Assembly: GCA_903946925.1 (NCBI GenBank)
Contig: CAJAXK010000276.1
Coordinates: 1-44,946, forward strand
Length of the DNA: 44,946 nt
From: an uncultured Bacteroidales bacterium
Lineage (GTDB): Bacteria > Bacteroidota > Bacteroidia > Bacteroidales > UBA4417
Reading direction: 5' to 3'
In this document: positions 1-9,093 of the stretch, piece by piece
How the letters are laid out: each line of letters begins with the position of its first letter
Numbering within the stretch: the first letter of the stretch is position 1
Made by a program: the position numbers and the translations under genes
The notes under the pieces: generated by a model
Seen by the model: only the letters and a program-made list of their open reading frames with translations
Told to the model about the DNA's origin: nothing
Databases searched by the model: none

Positions 1-2213
1 GAAGTTTCAAATTCGGCACCGGCGGAGTTGAATTCGGTGTTTATGGTTTTGCCAAACTCTTCGTTCTGTTCGGAAATATAGCTGTAAAAACCGGTTACGG
101 TAAAGGCAATTTTAGGCGAATTGTATTTCAACCCTAACTCAGCCTGGCTAACCTTATCAGCATCAAGGCCTTCGATGGTGCCGCCTGCCGGGGTAAGGAA
201 GGAGGAATAGAGCAACCTATCGGCATTGGCCCTGCCCCCATTACTGTAGCGGGCGTAAACGGCTTTGGAATTGTCAATCTTAAGATTGGCACCAACAGAG
301 TATGAAACATAGCTAAAGTCATAATTTACAGGTTTAGCCTCCGAAGTATTTAAAACTGTAACACTTTCTTCCACAGGTGAAATGGCACCATCGTTGTTTA
401 CGTCAATAGCGGCTTGTTTGTTGCCGAGGTAATATCCAGTGGCATCACCAAAATCGTATCTGATACTGGCATCAACGTTGATCAAATCGGTAAGTTCAAC
501 TCCTACGTTGGCATAAGGGGCATCAATTGTATAGTTCATATCGTAACCGCGTGTGCAGCAGTTTCCCCATGCAGGTATACCATGGGCTGTAAGACCGCCT
601 TCGCTATAAAAGGAACTGTCGCCGCTTGCAATATTTATCAGGCGTGGTTGACTTTGAACATCGGTGGTATAGGTTTGCCATAGCCAAGTCATATTAATCC
701 GCTGATTTGCTTTATAATACCCGGCGGTAAGGTTAACTTTATTGAATTTCTTTGTCAGGGAAAAATCGTTGGTAAAATTGTCGAGACTATTGATTTGGAC
801 ATCAAAAGTGGCGATTTTCATTAACAACCCGTTTCCGTTCAGGTTTGCTAACTCGGTGGCCGTTAAAGCCTTGCCTGCATTTTCGCCATAAGCGTAACTG
901 GCAGTGTAATTTTCGCCTCCAATACTTTGGGCTAAAGCATCAGCTTTCATAATTTGAACAGGGAATGGGGCATTGAACGATCCTGAATTGAATGCTTTTC
1001 TGCCTTTGTTGGTAATTTTCCATCCTTCGCCCAAATCGAATGAAAATTCGGTGCCAAATGCATTTGAAATTGGGTGCATGCCATCGGCCATATTAGTTGT
1101 GCGGCTGTTGCCGTTGCCATCAACGCTTAATATATGTAAAAACTCAGGACTTTGCAGCGCAGCATTTTTTGCATCAAAACCAGGGATGGATTCAAAATTA
1201 GGATCTGTACCAGTTCCTGAAGCCATAACCGGCATAGGCATATACGAAATTGCCTTGTCGTCGAGGTGTTTGAAATAAACACGTACATACCCTTTTTTAA
1301 ACTCTTTTGTAAGGTTGGCTTTTACCTGACCACCATAATTGGCGGTGTAGCCGGCATCGCGTGGTCCATTGCCAGTGCGGAAAAACCCGCCCAAGTGAAA
1401 ACGCCATCCATTGGCTATAGGCGCACCGTATTCAAAGTCAGTCCTTAAATTTTTATAATCGAGGCCAAAAGTGGTTCCAATTGTGCCACCTTCAACAGCT
1501 CCGTTTTTGCTTATAAAGTTGATGATACCGGCAGGTGAGTTGCTGGCAAATGTAGAAGCCGAACCTCCGCGTATGGCTTCGATGCGCGAAATGGTTTGAT
1601 CCGAACGTAAAAATATATCTGCGTTGCCAAAAGCTATATCGCCGAATTGCATCACGGGCAAGCCATCTTCGTGCAATTGTAAAAACTTGGCTCCGCCTGT
1701 CGAGATTGGGATACCACGTACTGAAATGTTGGCGTTACCTTCGCCACCGGTTGATTCGGAATGTACACCGGGTATGGATTTGAAGATTTCTGCTGTGGTT
1801 ACCGCGCCTAACCTTTCGATAGATTTAGGCTTTATGCTCGTGATGGCCACACTCGATTCCAGGGCCGATTTGTTGTTAACCACACCTGTAACAACAAATT
1901 CGCTCAGGTTCATGGCATCCTGAACCAAGGTTACCTCCAAAGTTTTTTGCCCTTTTACAGCTATTTCCTGTGAAGAATAGCCAATAAAAGTAAAAACAAG
2001 CACTGTGTTTTGATTGGGTACAGTTAATGAGAATTTACCGTTCACATCTGTAATTGCCCCGTCGGTAGTTCCCTTTATCTGCACGCTTACGCCGGGAAGT
2101 GTGCCTGTGTTATCCTTAACGGTACCGGTTAGCATTTCCTGGGCAAAAACATTCCCTGTGCCCAGCAGCAAGAAGAAAAGAATGCAAATGATTGGTAGTA
2201 GGTTTTTTTTCAT
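1..2213 (-). CDS. TonB-dependent outer-membrane receptor (partial, C-terminus beyond window)
   Basis: The reading frame is open from the ATG at 2213 to the window edge, about 737 residues, so the end of the beta-barrel is missing. It begins with a signal peptide ending around FAQE. A carboxypeptidase-regulatory-like beta-sandwich follows (GTVKDNTGTLPGVSVQIKGT, then GKFSLTVPNQ, then FIGYSSQEI), then a plug domain (SIPGVHSESTGGEGNANISVRGI, RIEAIRGGSASTFASNSPAGIINFISK) and barrel strands rich in aromatic residues. Such receptors import large ligands across the outer membrane using TonB energy. The divergent LacI-type regulator suggests a carbohydrate or related nutrient as ligand, but the ligand itself cannot be read from the sequence. 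No SusD-like partner is visible in the window; one could lie beyond the left edge. Confidence 0.9.
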   Translation of the reverse strand, partial: MKKNLLPIICILFFLLLGTGNVFAQEMLTGTVKDNTGTLPGVSVQIKGTTDGAITDVNGKFSLTVPNQNTVLVFTFIGYSSQEIAVKGQKTLEVTLVQDAMNLSEFVVTGVVNNKSALESSVAITSIKPKSIERLGAVTTAEIFKSIPGVHSESTGGEGNANISVRGIPISTGGAKFLQLHEDGLPVMQFGDIAFGNADIFLRSDQTISRIEAIRGGSASTFASNSPAGIINFISKNGAVEGGTIGTTFGLDYKNLRTDFEYGAPIANGWRFHLGGFFRTGNGPRDAGYTANYGGQVKANLTKEFKKGYVRVYFKHLDDKAISYMPMPVMASGTGTDPNFESIPGFDAKNAALQSPEFLHILSVDGNGNSRTTNMADGMHPISNAFGTEFSFDLGEGWKITNKGRKAFNSGSFNAPFPVQIMKADALAQSIGGENYTASYAYGENAGKALTATELANLNGNGLLMKIATFDVQINSLDNFTNDFSLTKKFNKVNLTAGYYKANQRINMTWLWQTYTTDVQSQPRLINIASGDSSFYSEGGLTAHGIPAWGNCCTRGYDMNYTIDAPYANVGVELTDLINVDASIRYDFGDATGYYLGNKQAAIDVNNDGAISPVEESVTVLNTSEAKPVNYDFSYVSYSVGANLKIDNSKAVYARYSNGGRANADRLLYSSFLTPAGGTIEGLDADKVSQAELGLKYNSPKIAFTVTGFYSYISEQNEEFGKTINTEFNSAGAEFET

Positions 2214-2292
2214 AAATGATGAGGTTAAGTAGGTTTGTAAATAATTTGATTACAAAGAAATGTTAAGTTTTTTGATTTTAAAAGACTGAAAA

Positions 2293-2321
2293 CCAATATA
2301 ATAAAAAATTCTAACCCCAAA
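2293..2321 (-). promoter_or_regulatory. candidate Bacteroidota promoter for the TonB-dependent receptor
   Basis: On the minus strand a TTTG box (2318-2321) is followed after 17 bases by TATATTGG (2293-2300). This is one mismatch from the Bacteroidota -7 consensus TAnnTTTG, with spacing a little short of the usual 19-21. The palindrome at 2327-2342 lies immediately upstream of the -33 box. The call rests on motif matching only. Confidence 0.3.
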
Positions 2322-2326
2322 CGTTC

Positions 2327-2342
2327 CCACAAACGTTTGTGG
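2327..2342. promoter_or_regulatory. 16-bp perfect palindrome, probable LacI-family operator
   Basis: CCACAAACGTTTGTGG equals its own reverse complement and has the central CG typical of LacI/GalR operators. It lies between the divergent receptor gene and the LacI-type regulator gene, about 114 bases upstream of the receptor start. An additional AAACGTT half-like sequence lies next to it at 2319-2325. The adjacent regulator is the natural candidate to bind here. Confidence 0.6.
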
Positions 2343-2721
2343 TTCATAACTTTCAGAAAAGAATTTTTGATGGGAATTGAATTGTGATATGATTTTTAAG
2401 GTAAAGAAGTCCAAAAAACGAAGTATCTTTCTAAATGATTTGATTTTTCAAAATACAACTATTTAAAATAGAATTAGTTATCATTATAATAAGTATTTGT
2501 ATTAGGGAAATTGGTTTAACGGTTTATTTCGGCTACCAACAAATTTTGTTACCCACCATAATTGCCGATAATACCCAAAAACGGAAATTAACTATCATTT
2601 TTGAGGAAGGCTAAAATTAATTTCTAAAATACTTACCGATTTTTTTAATTTTACCGTAGGTTGTGTTGGGGCTTAATAAAAACAGAAAATGAATATCTAC
2701 TTGTAAATCAACATTTTGCTT

Positions 2722-3732
2722 ATGAGGGTAAATGCAATTAAACTGAAAGATATTGCCAAGGCACTTGGTATTTCCATTTCAACGGTAAGCCGGGCGTTAA
2801 AAGACCATCCTGATGTGAAACCCGAAACCATTAAAGCAGCAAAGGAGTTAGCCGAATTTTTGCATTATAAACCCGACACCAACGCACTTTCACTACGCAA
2901 CCGGAAAAGCAAGATAATAGGCTACATCACACCTGAAATATCCTCCTTCTTTTTCCCGTCGGTGTTGAAAGGGATTGAAGAAATTACGGATAAGAAAGGT
3001 TACAGCGTTATGATACTTCAATCAAACGAATCGTGCGAAAAAGAAGTGGATTGCACCGAAACCCTGTTGGCCAACAATGTGGATGGCCTGATTATTTCGG
3101 TTACAAAAGAAACCAAGCTTTTCCATCATTTTGTATTGGCAAAATCTGAAGGCGTACCAATCGTTTTTATTGATAAAGTTCCGAATGATTACGAAGCAGA
3201 TAAAATTTCGGTGGATGGCGAGGACGGGACTTTTAAAGCAGTTGAATATCTGATAAATAAAGGATACAAACGAATTGCAATCGGTTTGGGTAATCCTAAT
3301 ATTTCCATTTCCAAAAACCGTCTTTCGGGTTATTTAAGGGCATTAAACAAATATAGTATTACTGTAAATCAGGAATATATATATTATAGTAACAATACCG
3401 ACGAAGCTGAGTTGCTTACACATCAACTGCTCGAATTGCCATCGCCTCCCGATGCGATTTTTTCAATTAGCGACCAAGTGGTAGCCGGTGTAATGATTGC
3501 CATAAATAAAAAAAACCTAAAAATACCCGAACAGATAGCCGTTGCGAGTTTTAGCGATGAACCATTTTGTTACATGTTCAACCCACCCTTAACTACGGTT
3601 ACACCTTTAGGTTATGAATTGGGCAAGGAATGTGCCCAACTTTTAATAGAAAGGATCGAAAGCAATACGACCAATTATATTCCAGTGGTTAAAAAGTTAA
3701 AAACCGAATTAATAATCAGGAAATCAACTTAG
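2722..3732 (+). CDS. LacI/GalR-family transcriptional regulator
   Basis: A 336-residue protein of normal length for the family. The N-terminal helix-turn-helix is clear: KLKDIAKALGISISTVSRAL followed by the hinge-helix region ending in NALSLRNRKSKIIGYI. The rest is a periplasmic-binding-protein-like sensor domain (SFFFPSVLKGIEEITDKKGY, VDGLIISVT, IPVVFIDK-type strand, PDAIFSISDQVVAGVM). The ATG at 2722 puts the HTH at the usual distance from the N-terminus; a TTG six bases upstream (2716) is possible but less likely. The protein probably controls the divergent TonB-dependent receptor through the palindrome at 2327-2342. The effector is unknown. Its role in the downstream Rieske/cytochrome genes (75-base gap, same strand) is uncertain. 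Confidence 0.92.
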   Translation: MRVNAIKLKDIAKALGISISTVSRALKDHPDVKPETIKAAKELAEFLHYKPDTNALSLRNRKSKIIGYITPEISSFFFPSVLKGIEEITDKKGYSVMILQSNESCEKEVDCTETLLANNVDGLIISVTKETKLFHHFVLAKSEGVPIVFIDKVPNDYEADKISVDGEDGTFKAVEYLINKGYKRIAIGLGNPNISISKNRLSGYLRALNKYSITVNQEYIYYSNNTDEAELLTHQLLELPSPPDAIFSISDQVVAGVMIAINKKNLKIPEQIAVASFSDEPFCYMFNPPLTTVTPLGYELGKECAQLLIERIESNTTNYIPVVKKLKTELIIRKST

Positions 3733-3806
3733 GTGTTGTTCTTTAAAAGTGCCGAAATTGCGGGTTTAAAGAGAAAACATTTTGGTTTTAACGAAGGCTA
3801 ACACAA

Positions 3807-4217
3807 TTGGATAGAAACAAATATATAAACAGGAAAGCTTTTCTGCGGATAATTACTTTTGGCACAGCTACTGCATTTGTTGCGCTTTGGGCCAATATGA
3901 TCGGCAAGCACAAACACTTATCCGCAAAACCAGTTGTTACCAAACTCAATACCGCCAAATTAGGGAATGGCATTTTTTTCTTCGAGCGTTTTATATTGGT
4001 TAAATCCGATGCTTCGGTAAAAGTACTTTCTAACCGTTGCACACACGCAGGTTGCCGGATAAATCAGGAAATTGCCGGGCAGTTGGTTTGTCCATGCCAC
4101 GGTTCGAGGTACGAATCCGCCACAGGAAAAGTGGTTCAAGGCCCCGCTGGGATTGCTTTGTCAAAAATCCCTTATGCCACCGATGCAAAAACTGGTGAAA
4201 TCACCATAACAATCTAA
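3807..4217 (+). CDS. Rieske [2Fe-2S] protein of a bc-type quinol complex
   Basis: A 136-residue membrane-anchored Rieske protein. An N-terminal hydrophobic segment (about residues 12-31) would anchor it, with the cluster domain on the periplasmic side. The two cluster boxes are intact: CTHAGC (C78, H80, and C83 for the disulfide) and CPCHGS (C95, C97, H98), followed by a GPA turn at about 112. The family passes electrons from quinol to a cytochrome c. The only plausible start is TTG at 3807: an in-frame stop lies at 3789-3791 and the first ATG would remove the anchor. It is shorter than many mitochondrial-type Rieske proteins but typical of bacterial bc/b6f-like ones. The next gene starts 3 bases after its stop, so the two surely form one operon and one complex. 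Confidence 0.9.
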   Translation: MDRNKYINRKAFLRIITFGTATAFVALWANMIGKHKHLSAKPVVTKLNTAKLGNGIFFFERFILVKSDASVKVLSNRCTHAGCRINQEIAGQLVCPCHGSRYESATGKVVQGPAGIALSKIPYATDAKTGEITITI

Positions 4218-4220
4218 GGT

Positions 4221-6938
4221 TTGAAATTCCCAGAAATAATCCGCAAACAGATTGCTTTCGATACATTCGGATGGATTGCCGTGGCATCTGTAATTGTTTG
4301 TGCCGTTTCGGGTGCATTGCTTGTTGTGCCTTACAATGTTGCTGATCCTTATCTTTCGGTTACCCGGCTTGTAACTACCAATCCTGCTGCTTCGCTGATA
4401 AGGAATATGCATTATTGGAGTGCACAACTGTTTCTTATCTTGACAATTATACATATTTTCGATCATCTTTTTAAAGGCACCGAAAGCAATATCAAAAAGA
4501 AAAGCCTTTGGTTCAGGTTAAGTTTGTCGTTGGTTTTTACCATTTATGCAATGCTTTCCGGGTTCATCCTCAAAGCAGACGGCGACAGTTTGCAGGCGCA
4601 GCGCATACTTTCGTCGCTTGTAGGAAGTTTGCCTTGGCTTGGTTCTATATTACAGTTAACTTTCATTGGACCTGAAGGCAATTTTCAGGTTTTATACATT
4701 CAACATGCTGCCACTGCAACGGTGATACTTTTTGTGATCATTATGGAACATGCCCGCAGTTTGAAAGTTAAACTTAGTACATTGCTTGTAACTATTGGTA
4801 TATTAACCATTATCAGTTTCCTTTTCCGGGCACCAATCAATGGGTTGAACGATGCAGTAATGAAAGGCCCTTGGTATTTTGTTGGTTTGCAGGAATTGTT
4901 GCATTGGGTTTCCAATCCACTTTTTATTGCAATGGCGATGATTTTACTTCTGGTTTTGTTTTATCTGATTCCTTGGGTAACGCCAATGTATTCGAGGCTT
5001 ATAAAGCAATTTTTTATTGTAATTTTTGTTTTTTACTGTTTGCTTGCTGTTGCCGGATTTTTCTTTCGCGGGCCGATGTGGCAATGGCAAATGCCGTGGG
5101 AGAGTGGGTACAAAACCCAAGCGCTGTTTCAATCCGAAAAAATTGATTTTTTGGGATCTGATACCTTGCAACTTCCAATAATACAAGGACATGCCGAAGG
5201 TTGTGTATCCTGTCACAAAGGAATGAGCGGTTTTTCGGAAGCCCATAAACCTGAATATATCGGATGTTTTTCATGCCACGGAGGCGATCCGTTTACACTT
5301 GATAAATCGAAAGCACACCGCACTATGTTTACCGTTCCCGGCGATTTGGCCAACGCTGCCGATGCCTGTGGGAATTCGGGTTGCCATCCCGGAATTGTAC
5401 CACGTGTAAAGTCATCGCTTATGTCGAACCTAAGTGGAATTATTAGCGTGGACAAATGGGTTTTTGGAGAAACAGATGATCTTGATTTAATTTCGCATGT
5501 AAACGATATAGGAAACTCCGCTTCCGGTCAGCATTTAAGGAATTTGTGTGCCGGTTGCCATCTCGGGAACGAAAAAACAAAACCCGGCCCTGCTGCCTGG
5601 CTCGAAAGGGGAGGAGGTTGCCTCGCTTGCCATCTTACTTATGATGAAAAGGCGTTGTCAACCTTGAACCAATTGACGAAAAGGCGAAAATCAGACACCG
5701 CTTTGCCGATGTTTCATCCGGCATTGGATTTGAATATTACGAACGATAAATGCAAAAGTTGTCACAGCCGTTCGGGCCGCATATCAATGAATTATGAGGG
5801 TTGGCACGAAACAGGATTGAAGCCTGAAAATGTCGGTGGCAAAGAAAACTACCAGGTTTTGCCTGACAAACGTCTTTTTGTAAAAATGCCTGCCGATATC
5901 CATCATGAGAAAGGTATGCTGTGTATTGATTGCCATGGTTCGTATGAATTAATGGGCGATGGAAAACAATATGCCCATAAAGAAGAAGCCGTAAAAGTTC
6001 AATGTAGCGATTGCCATTCGGCAAGGGTAAATAGCCAGAAACCCCTTACGCAAACTGATCAGGAAACCCAGCTTATCACGTGGGCGCGGAAGTTTGAAAC
6101 TGAAAATGTGAGTGTTATCCTTACCCAAAAAGGAAGCTTGCCGCTTGTTAACACAAGGGTCGGGAAGGATGGAACGTTTTTGAGCATGATAAAAAAGGCA
6201 GGAACTGGCACAGTAATAATGAAACCTCCTGCCAAAGCCTGCACCGAAGGAAAAGTCCACAGCAGGTTAAGCTGCGAAGCCTGCCATACTGCCTGGGCAC
6301 CGCAATGCATTGGTTGCCACACTGCTTACGAAAGCCAAACGAAAGGTTTCGATATGCTAAAAAACAAGTCTATTAATGGTACTTGGATTGAATACTCCAC
6401 CAAGGGTTTGGCCGAATTGCCAGTTCTTGGGATAAATTCCTCGGATAAAGCCAGGAAAGATGGTCAAATTGGTACGTTTACTCCGGGCATGATAATGAGT
6501 ATTGATAAAGGATCATTTAAAAAGGGAGAGAAAACCATATTCCACAGGTTGTATGCACCATCTTCGGCACACACAACGCAGCGGCAGGGCCGGAGTTGCA
6601 AATCCTGCCATAACGACCCGCTGGCTTTAGGGTTTGGACGTGGGAAGTTGGCGTTTTCCAAAGAAGGGAAATGGACTTTTGAATCATCGTATGAAAACAG
6701 CAAACACGATGGTTTGCCCGAGGATGCCTGGACGGGTTTTTTGCAAGAGCGTAAAGATCAGGCTGCAACACGCAAAAATATGAGGACATTTAATATTGAG
6801 GAACAAAAAAGGATTTTGAAAGTAGGGGCTTGTTTAACCTGCCACGATGCAGCTTCCGCGGTTATGAAACGCAGCTTGTTTGATTTTGAAAAAGAAATTC
6901 GCGCTAAAAGCAAAAGTTGTGTTTTGCCGGTTTGGTGA
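4221..6938 (+). CDS. cytochrome b fused to a 12-haem cytochrome c domain
   Basis: A 905-residue fusion. Residues 1-285 form a cytochrome b with seven predicted membrane helices, like cytochrome b6 plus subunit IV. Haem b ligands appear as H64-X13-H78 and H162-X14-H177. The quinol-site motif reads GPWYFVGLQE (216-225) instead of the classical PEWY. Residues 320-905 carry eleven CXXCH haem sites (starting at 328, 349, 443, 467, 511, 568, 595, 685, 696, 793, 871) and one CX4CH (383-389), so twelve c-type haems. No membrane segment follows, so the haem domain should face the periplasm. With the Rieske protein just upstream it probably moves electrons from menaquinol to a periplasmic or outer-membrane acceptor. 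Start is TTG at 4221, 3 bases after the Rieske stop. The acceptor is unknown, and a catalytic role for the haem domain cannot be excluded. Confidence 0.9.
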   Translation: MKFPEIIRKQIAFDTFGWIAVASVIVCAVSGALLVVPYNVADPYLSVTRLVTTNPAASLIRNMHYWSAQLFLILTIIHIFDHLFKGTESNIKKKSLWFRLSLSLVFTIYAMLSGFILKADGDSLQAQRILSSLVGSLPWLGSILQLTFIGPEGNFQVLYIQHAATATVILFVIIMEHARSLKVKLSTLLVTIGILTIISFLFRAPINGLNDAVMKGPWYFVGLQELLHWVSNPLFIAMAMILLLVLFYLIPWVTPMYSRLIKQFFIVIFVFYCLLAVAGFFFRGPMWQWQMPWESGYKTQALFQSEKIDFLGSDTLQLPIIQGHAEGCVSCHKGMSGFSEAHKPEYIGCFSCHGGDPFTLDKSKAHRTMFTVPGDLANAADACGNSGCHPGIVPRVKSSLMSNLSGIISVDKWVFGETDDLDLISHVNDIGNSASGQHLRNLCAGCHLGNEKTKPGPAAWLERGGGCLACHLTYDEKALSTLNQLTKRRKSDTALPMFHPALDLNITNDKCKSCHSRSGRISMNYEGWHETGLKPENVGGKENYQVLPDKRLFVKMPADIHHEKGMLCIDCHGSYELMGDGKQYAHKEEAVKVQCSDCHSARVNSQKPLTQTDQETQLITWARKFETENVSVILTQKGSLPLVNTRVGKDGTFLSMIKKAGTGTVIMKPPAKACTEGKVHSRLSCEACHTAWAPQCIGCHTAYESQTKGFDMLKNKSINGTWIEYSTKGLAELPVLGINSSDKARKDGQIGTFTPGMIMSIDKGSFKKGEKTIFHRLYAPSSAHTTQRQGRSCKSCHNDPLALGFGRGKLAFSKEGKWTFESSYENSKHDGLPEDAWTGFLQERKDQAATRKNMRTFNIEEQKRILKVGACLTCHDAASAVMKRSLFDFEKEIRAKSKSCVLPVW

Positions 6939-6965
6939 GTTGATCATTGAAATCTCCAAACGCAA

Positions 6966-6992
6966 AAAAACTGCCCCAAAGGAGCAGTTTTT
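6966..6992. terminator. bidirectional hairpin terminator
   Basis: The arms AAAACTGC (6967-6974) and GCAGTTTT (6984-6991) pair perfectly, with two more C-G pairs and a one-base bulge inside. A-runs on one side and T-runs on the other suit both strands. It lies between the converging cytochrome gene and the rhodanese gene. Confidence 0.75.
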
Positions 6993-7015
6993 ATCAATTA
7001 ACCACAAACCAAAAT

Positions 7016-7885
7016 TTATTTAACGATAGGGTTTTCAGCTACCGATGCCCATTCGGCATAAGCGCCTGCATAAAGTTTTACATTAGCGAAACCTGCGATT
7101 TCTTTTAATGCGATATACGTTACTGCAGCTTTAATACCAGTTTGACAATACACAACAATTTCCTTTTCGGGGGTTGCGCCAAATTTGGCTGCGGTCGCAA
7201 TAATTTCATCCTTGGTTTTATATGCACCGGTGGCGGTAAGTACTTCTTTATAGTACATAAAAACGGCACCCGGCAAATGTCCCTTGCTCTTTTTGTCCTT
7301 GTCGATCCCTTTGTATTCGTCAGGTTCCCGAACATCAAGCAAAACTGCATTTGCGTTTCCGCTTAATGCTTTTACCGAAGCCATATCAATGTTCATGCTT
7401 GCGTTTACGGTTGGGGTAAATGTTGTGGCTTTTAAAGTAACCGGGGCACTCGACAAAGGGATCCTTGCAGCTTCCATTTGGCCCATTTCCTTGTGGAGGA
7501 GCGTTACATCGGTTGCGCCAAGGTAAGTCAATACCCACCATACACGGCTGTTGTATTTTTGTGAACCATCATCATAAATTACAATTTTTGATGTGTTGCT
7601 GATGCCGTTTTTGCCAAATATGGCAGCAAGTTCAGCTACATCCTTAAATTGTCCTTCTATTTCGCCGGGTTTGTAAAGGCTTTTGTGGGGAATATTTATT
7701 GCGCCTTGTATGTGTTGCTTGGCATAAACATCAGCTGCCTGAACATCCAGAACAATCATGTTCTTGTTGTTTTTCAGCTCAGTTGCAAATTCTTTTGCAG
7801 TTATCATTAATGTGCTTGCCGAAACCTGAAATCCAACAATACAGAGCAAGGCAAGAAACAAAGCGTTGAAACGGTATTTTTTCAT
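7016..7885 (-). CDS. exported two-domain rhodanese (thiosulfate sulfurtransferase, SseA-like)
   Basis: A 289-residue protein with a signal peptide (residues 1 to about 23, ending VSAS) and two rhodanese domains. The second carries the catalytic cysteine, C247, in the loop CQTGIKA, together with the DVREPDEY segment (about 184-191). The first has Asp (YDDGSQ, about 104-109) in place of the cysteine. This inactive-plus-active arrangement is normal for thiosulfate/mercaptopyruvate sulfurtransferases, which move sulfane sulfur from a donor to a thiol or cyanide acceptor. Export points to periplasmic sulfur chemistry. It is the last gene of a three-gene minus-strand set, 12 bases after the porin stop, and converges on the cytochrome gene. 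The substrate is not determined by sequence. Confidence 0.88.
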   Translation of the reverse strand: MKKYRFNALFLALLCIVGFQVSASTLMITAKEFATELKNNKNMIVLDVQAADVYAKQHIQGAINIPHKSLYKPGEIEGQFKDVAELAAIFGKNGISNTSKIVIYDDGSQKYNSRVWWVLTYLGATDVTLLHKEMGQMEAARIPLSSAPVTLKATTFTPTVNASMNIDMASVKALSGNANAVLLDVREPDEYKGIDKDKKSKGHLPGAVFMYYKEVLTATGAYKTKDEIIATAAKFGATPEKEIVVYCQTGIKAAVTYIALKEIAGFANVKLYAGAYAEWASVAENPIVK

Positions 7886-7897
7886 TTTGTAAAGTGT

Positions 7898-9025
7898 TTA
7901 GTTAAGTTTAACCTGAATCTGCAAAAGAAACATGTCGTTTGGTGTCTCGTTGTAATTTGTAATATCGGTCGAAGAACTTGATTCTTTATTCGAAATGTAG
8001 TTTAATTGTATTCTCGTCCAGTCGTTTGCATAATAATTCAGGCCAAAAGTAAATGCCGACTGACGGTAGGCTGTATGGTCAAAATCTTCTTTGTCCATAT
8101 CTGGGTCATACGATTCGTATTTTACCAATGGCATCAGTTTCCATTTCGAGTTATACATGATTTGGGCAAAATAGCCATTGCTTTTAAAGTTTCCGGGAGT
8201 AAGCACAGGTGTTGCACCGCATCCGCCGCCAACAAGTTTTGAACCATTATCCCCACCATAAATGTATTCAGCCTGAAGGATAAAATTGTATTTCTTCAAG
8301 GTAATGTCGCCGCCATAACGCATCCGTTCATCCATTTTTGTAATGGTAGGATCGGAATTTTTTTGTTTACCAAAAAGATAACTTCCTCCAATGCTGAGCC
8401 AGTCGTAAGGAGCGATTACCAATCGGCCTATAAAATCTTTTGCCCGATCTATATCATACACATTTTTACCGGTTCCGTTTGTTACCGATAAGGTATAGGA
8501 TAGGATATTTTCCTTTTCGAGGCCGAAAAATTTCGTTGCCCCTGTGCTTCCACTTATCATAACACCAAGGTCGCGGTCGGGCGAGGTTAGTTCGTTAACA
8601 ACCTTCGAACGGTTGATGGTGTATAAATCCTGGCAACCGGTTGCGCCCAATTCGAGGCCAAACGGTTTTTTGAACTGGCCAATCGAAACCTTGAACCACG
8701 GTTTAAAACGGTTGTAGGTTACAAAAGCATCAAGCAGGTATGGCCCATTTTGGAATGAACTAAATTCGGCCATCACGTAATACGAAAAGTCGTAAGGAAT
8801 TGTTCCGGTAACTCCTAACCTGGCCCTGCGGAAGTAAAAGCCCATATCGTTCTTCGAGGTGCCATCGGCATTGTCGCCATTAAAACCGATTTTAAATTCA
8901 GGCTGTATGTAGCCAATTACCGAAACCCCACCCGATGAGGATGTTGGTTCCATACAACCTTGTGCATTTGTATGCAAAAAGGGGATTAAAGCAAAAATAA
9001 AAAGTATTGTAAGGTTTTTTTTCAT
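7898..9025 (-). CDS. outer-membrane porin, OprP/OprO (phosphate-selective porin) family
   Basis: About 375 residues. A signal peptide ending at TNAQ is followed by a short Gly/Ser-rich stretch and a beta-barrel with regular strands (IGYIQPEFKIGF, FYFRRARLGVTGTI, YDFSYYVMAEFSS, WFKVSIGQFKKPFGLE, DWLSIGGSYLFGKQ) and a C-terminal strand ending QIQVKLN. The FRRAR and GQFKKPFG segments are typical of this family, whose members form anion-selective channels. The ATG at 9025 is preferred over an upstream TTG at 9031. Placed between two exported rhodaneses, it could let a sulfur oxyanion such as thiosulfate into the periplasm; that is inference. Four cysteines, two in the barrel (EL-GATGCQDLY and VGGGCGA), are unusual for porins. 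Confidence 0.8.
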   Translation of the reverse strand: MKKNLTILFIFALIPFLHTNAQGCMEPTSSSGGVSVIGYIQPEFKIGFNGDNADGTSKNDMGFYFRRARLGVTGTIPYDFSYYVMAEFSSFQNGPYLLDAFVTYNRFKPWFKVSIGQFKKPFGLELGATGCQDLYTINRSKVVNELTSPDRDLGVMISGSTGATKFFGLEKENILSYTLSVTNGTGKNVYDIDRAKDFIGRLVIAPYDWLSIGGSYLFGKQKNSDPTITKMDERMRYGGDITLKKYNFILQAEYIYGGDNGSKLVGGGCGATPVLTPGNFKSNGYFAQIMYNSKWKLMPLVKYESYDPDMDKEDFDHTAYRQSAFTFGLNYYANDWTRIQLNYISNKESSSSTDITNYNETPNDMFLLQIQVKLN

Positions 9026-9093
9026 CGTCAAGGCTTTTATAAAAGGGGAAGAATCCTTGGATCCTTCCCCTTCAGATTTAAATTTTTAAGCAA

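Noticed and set aside
2722-6938. LacI-type regulator as part of the Rieske/cytochrome operon
   Set aside because: The gap is short and the strand is the same, but the divergent receptor and the palindrome between them explain the regulator better; no operator-like site precedes the Rieske gene.
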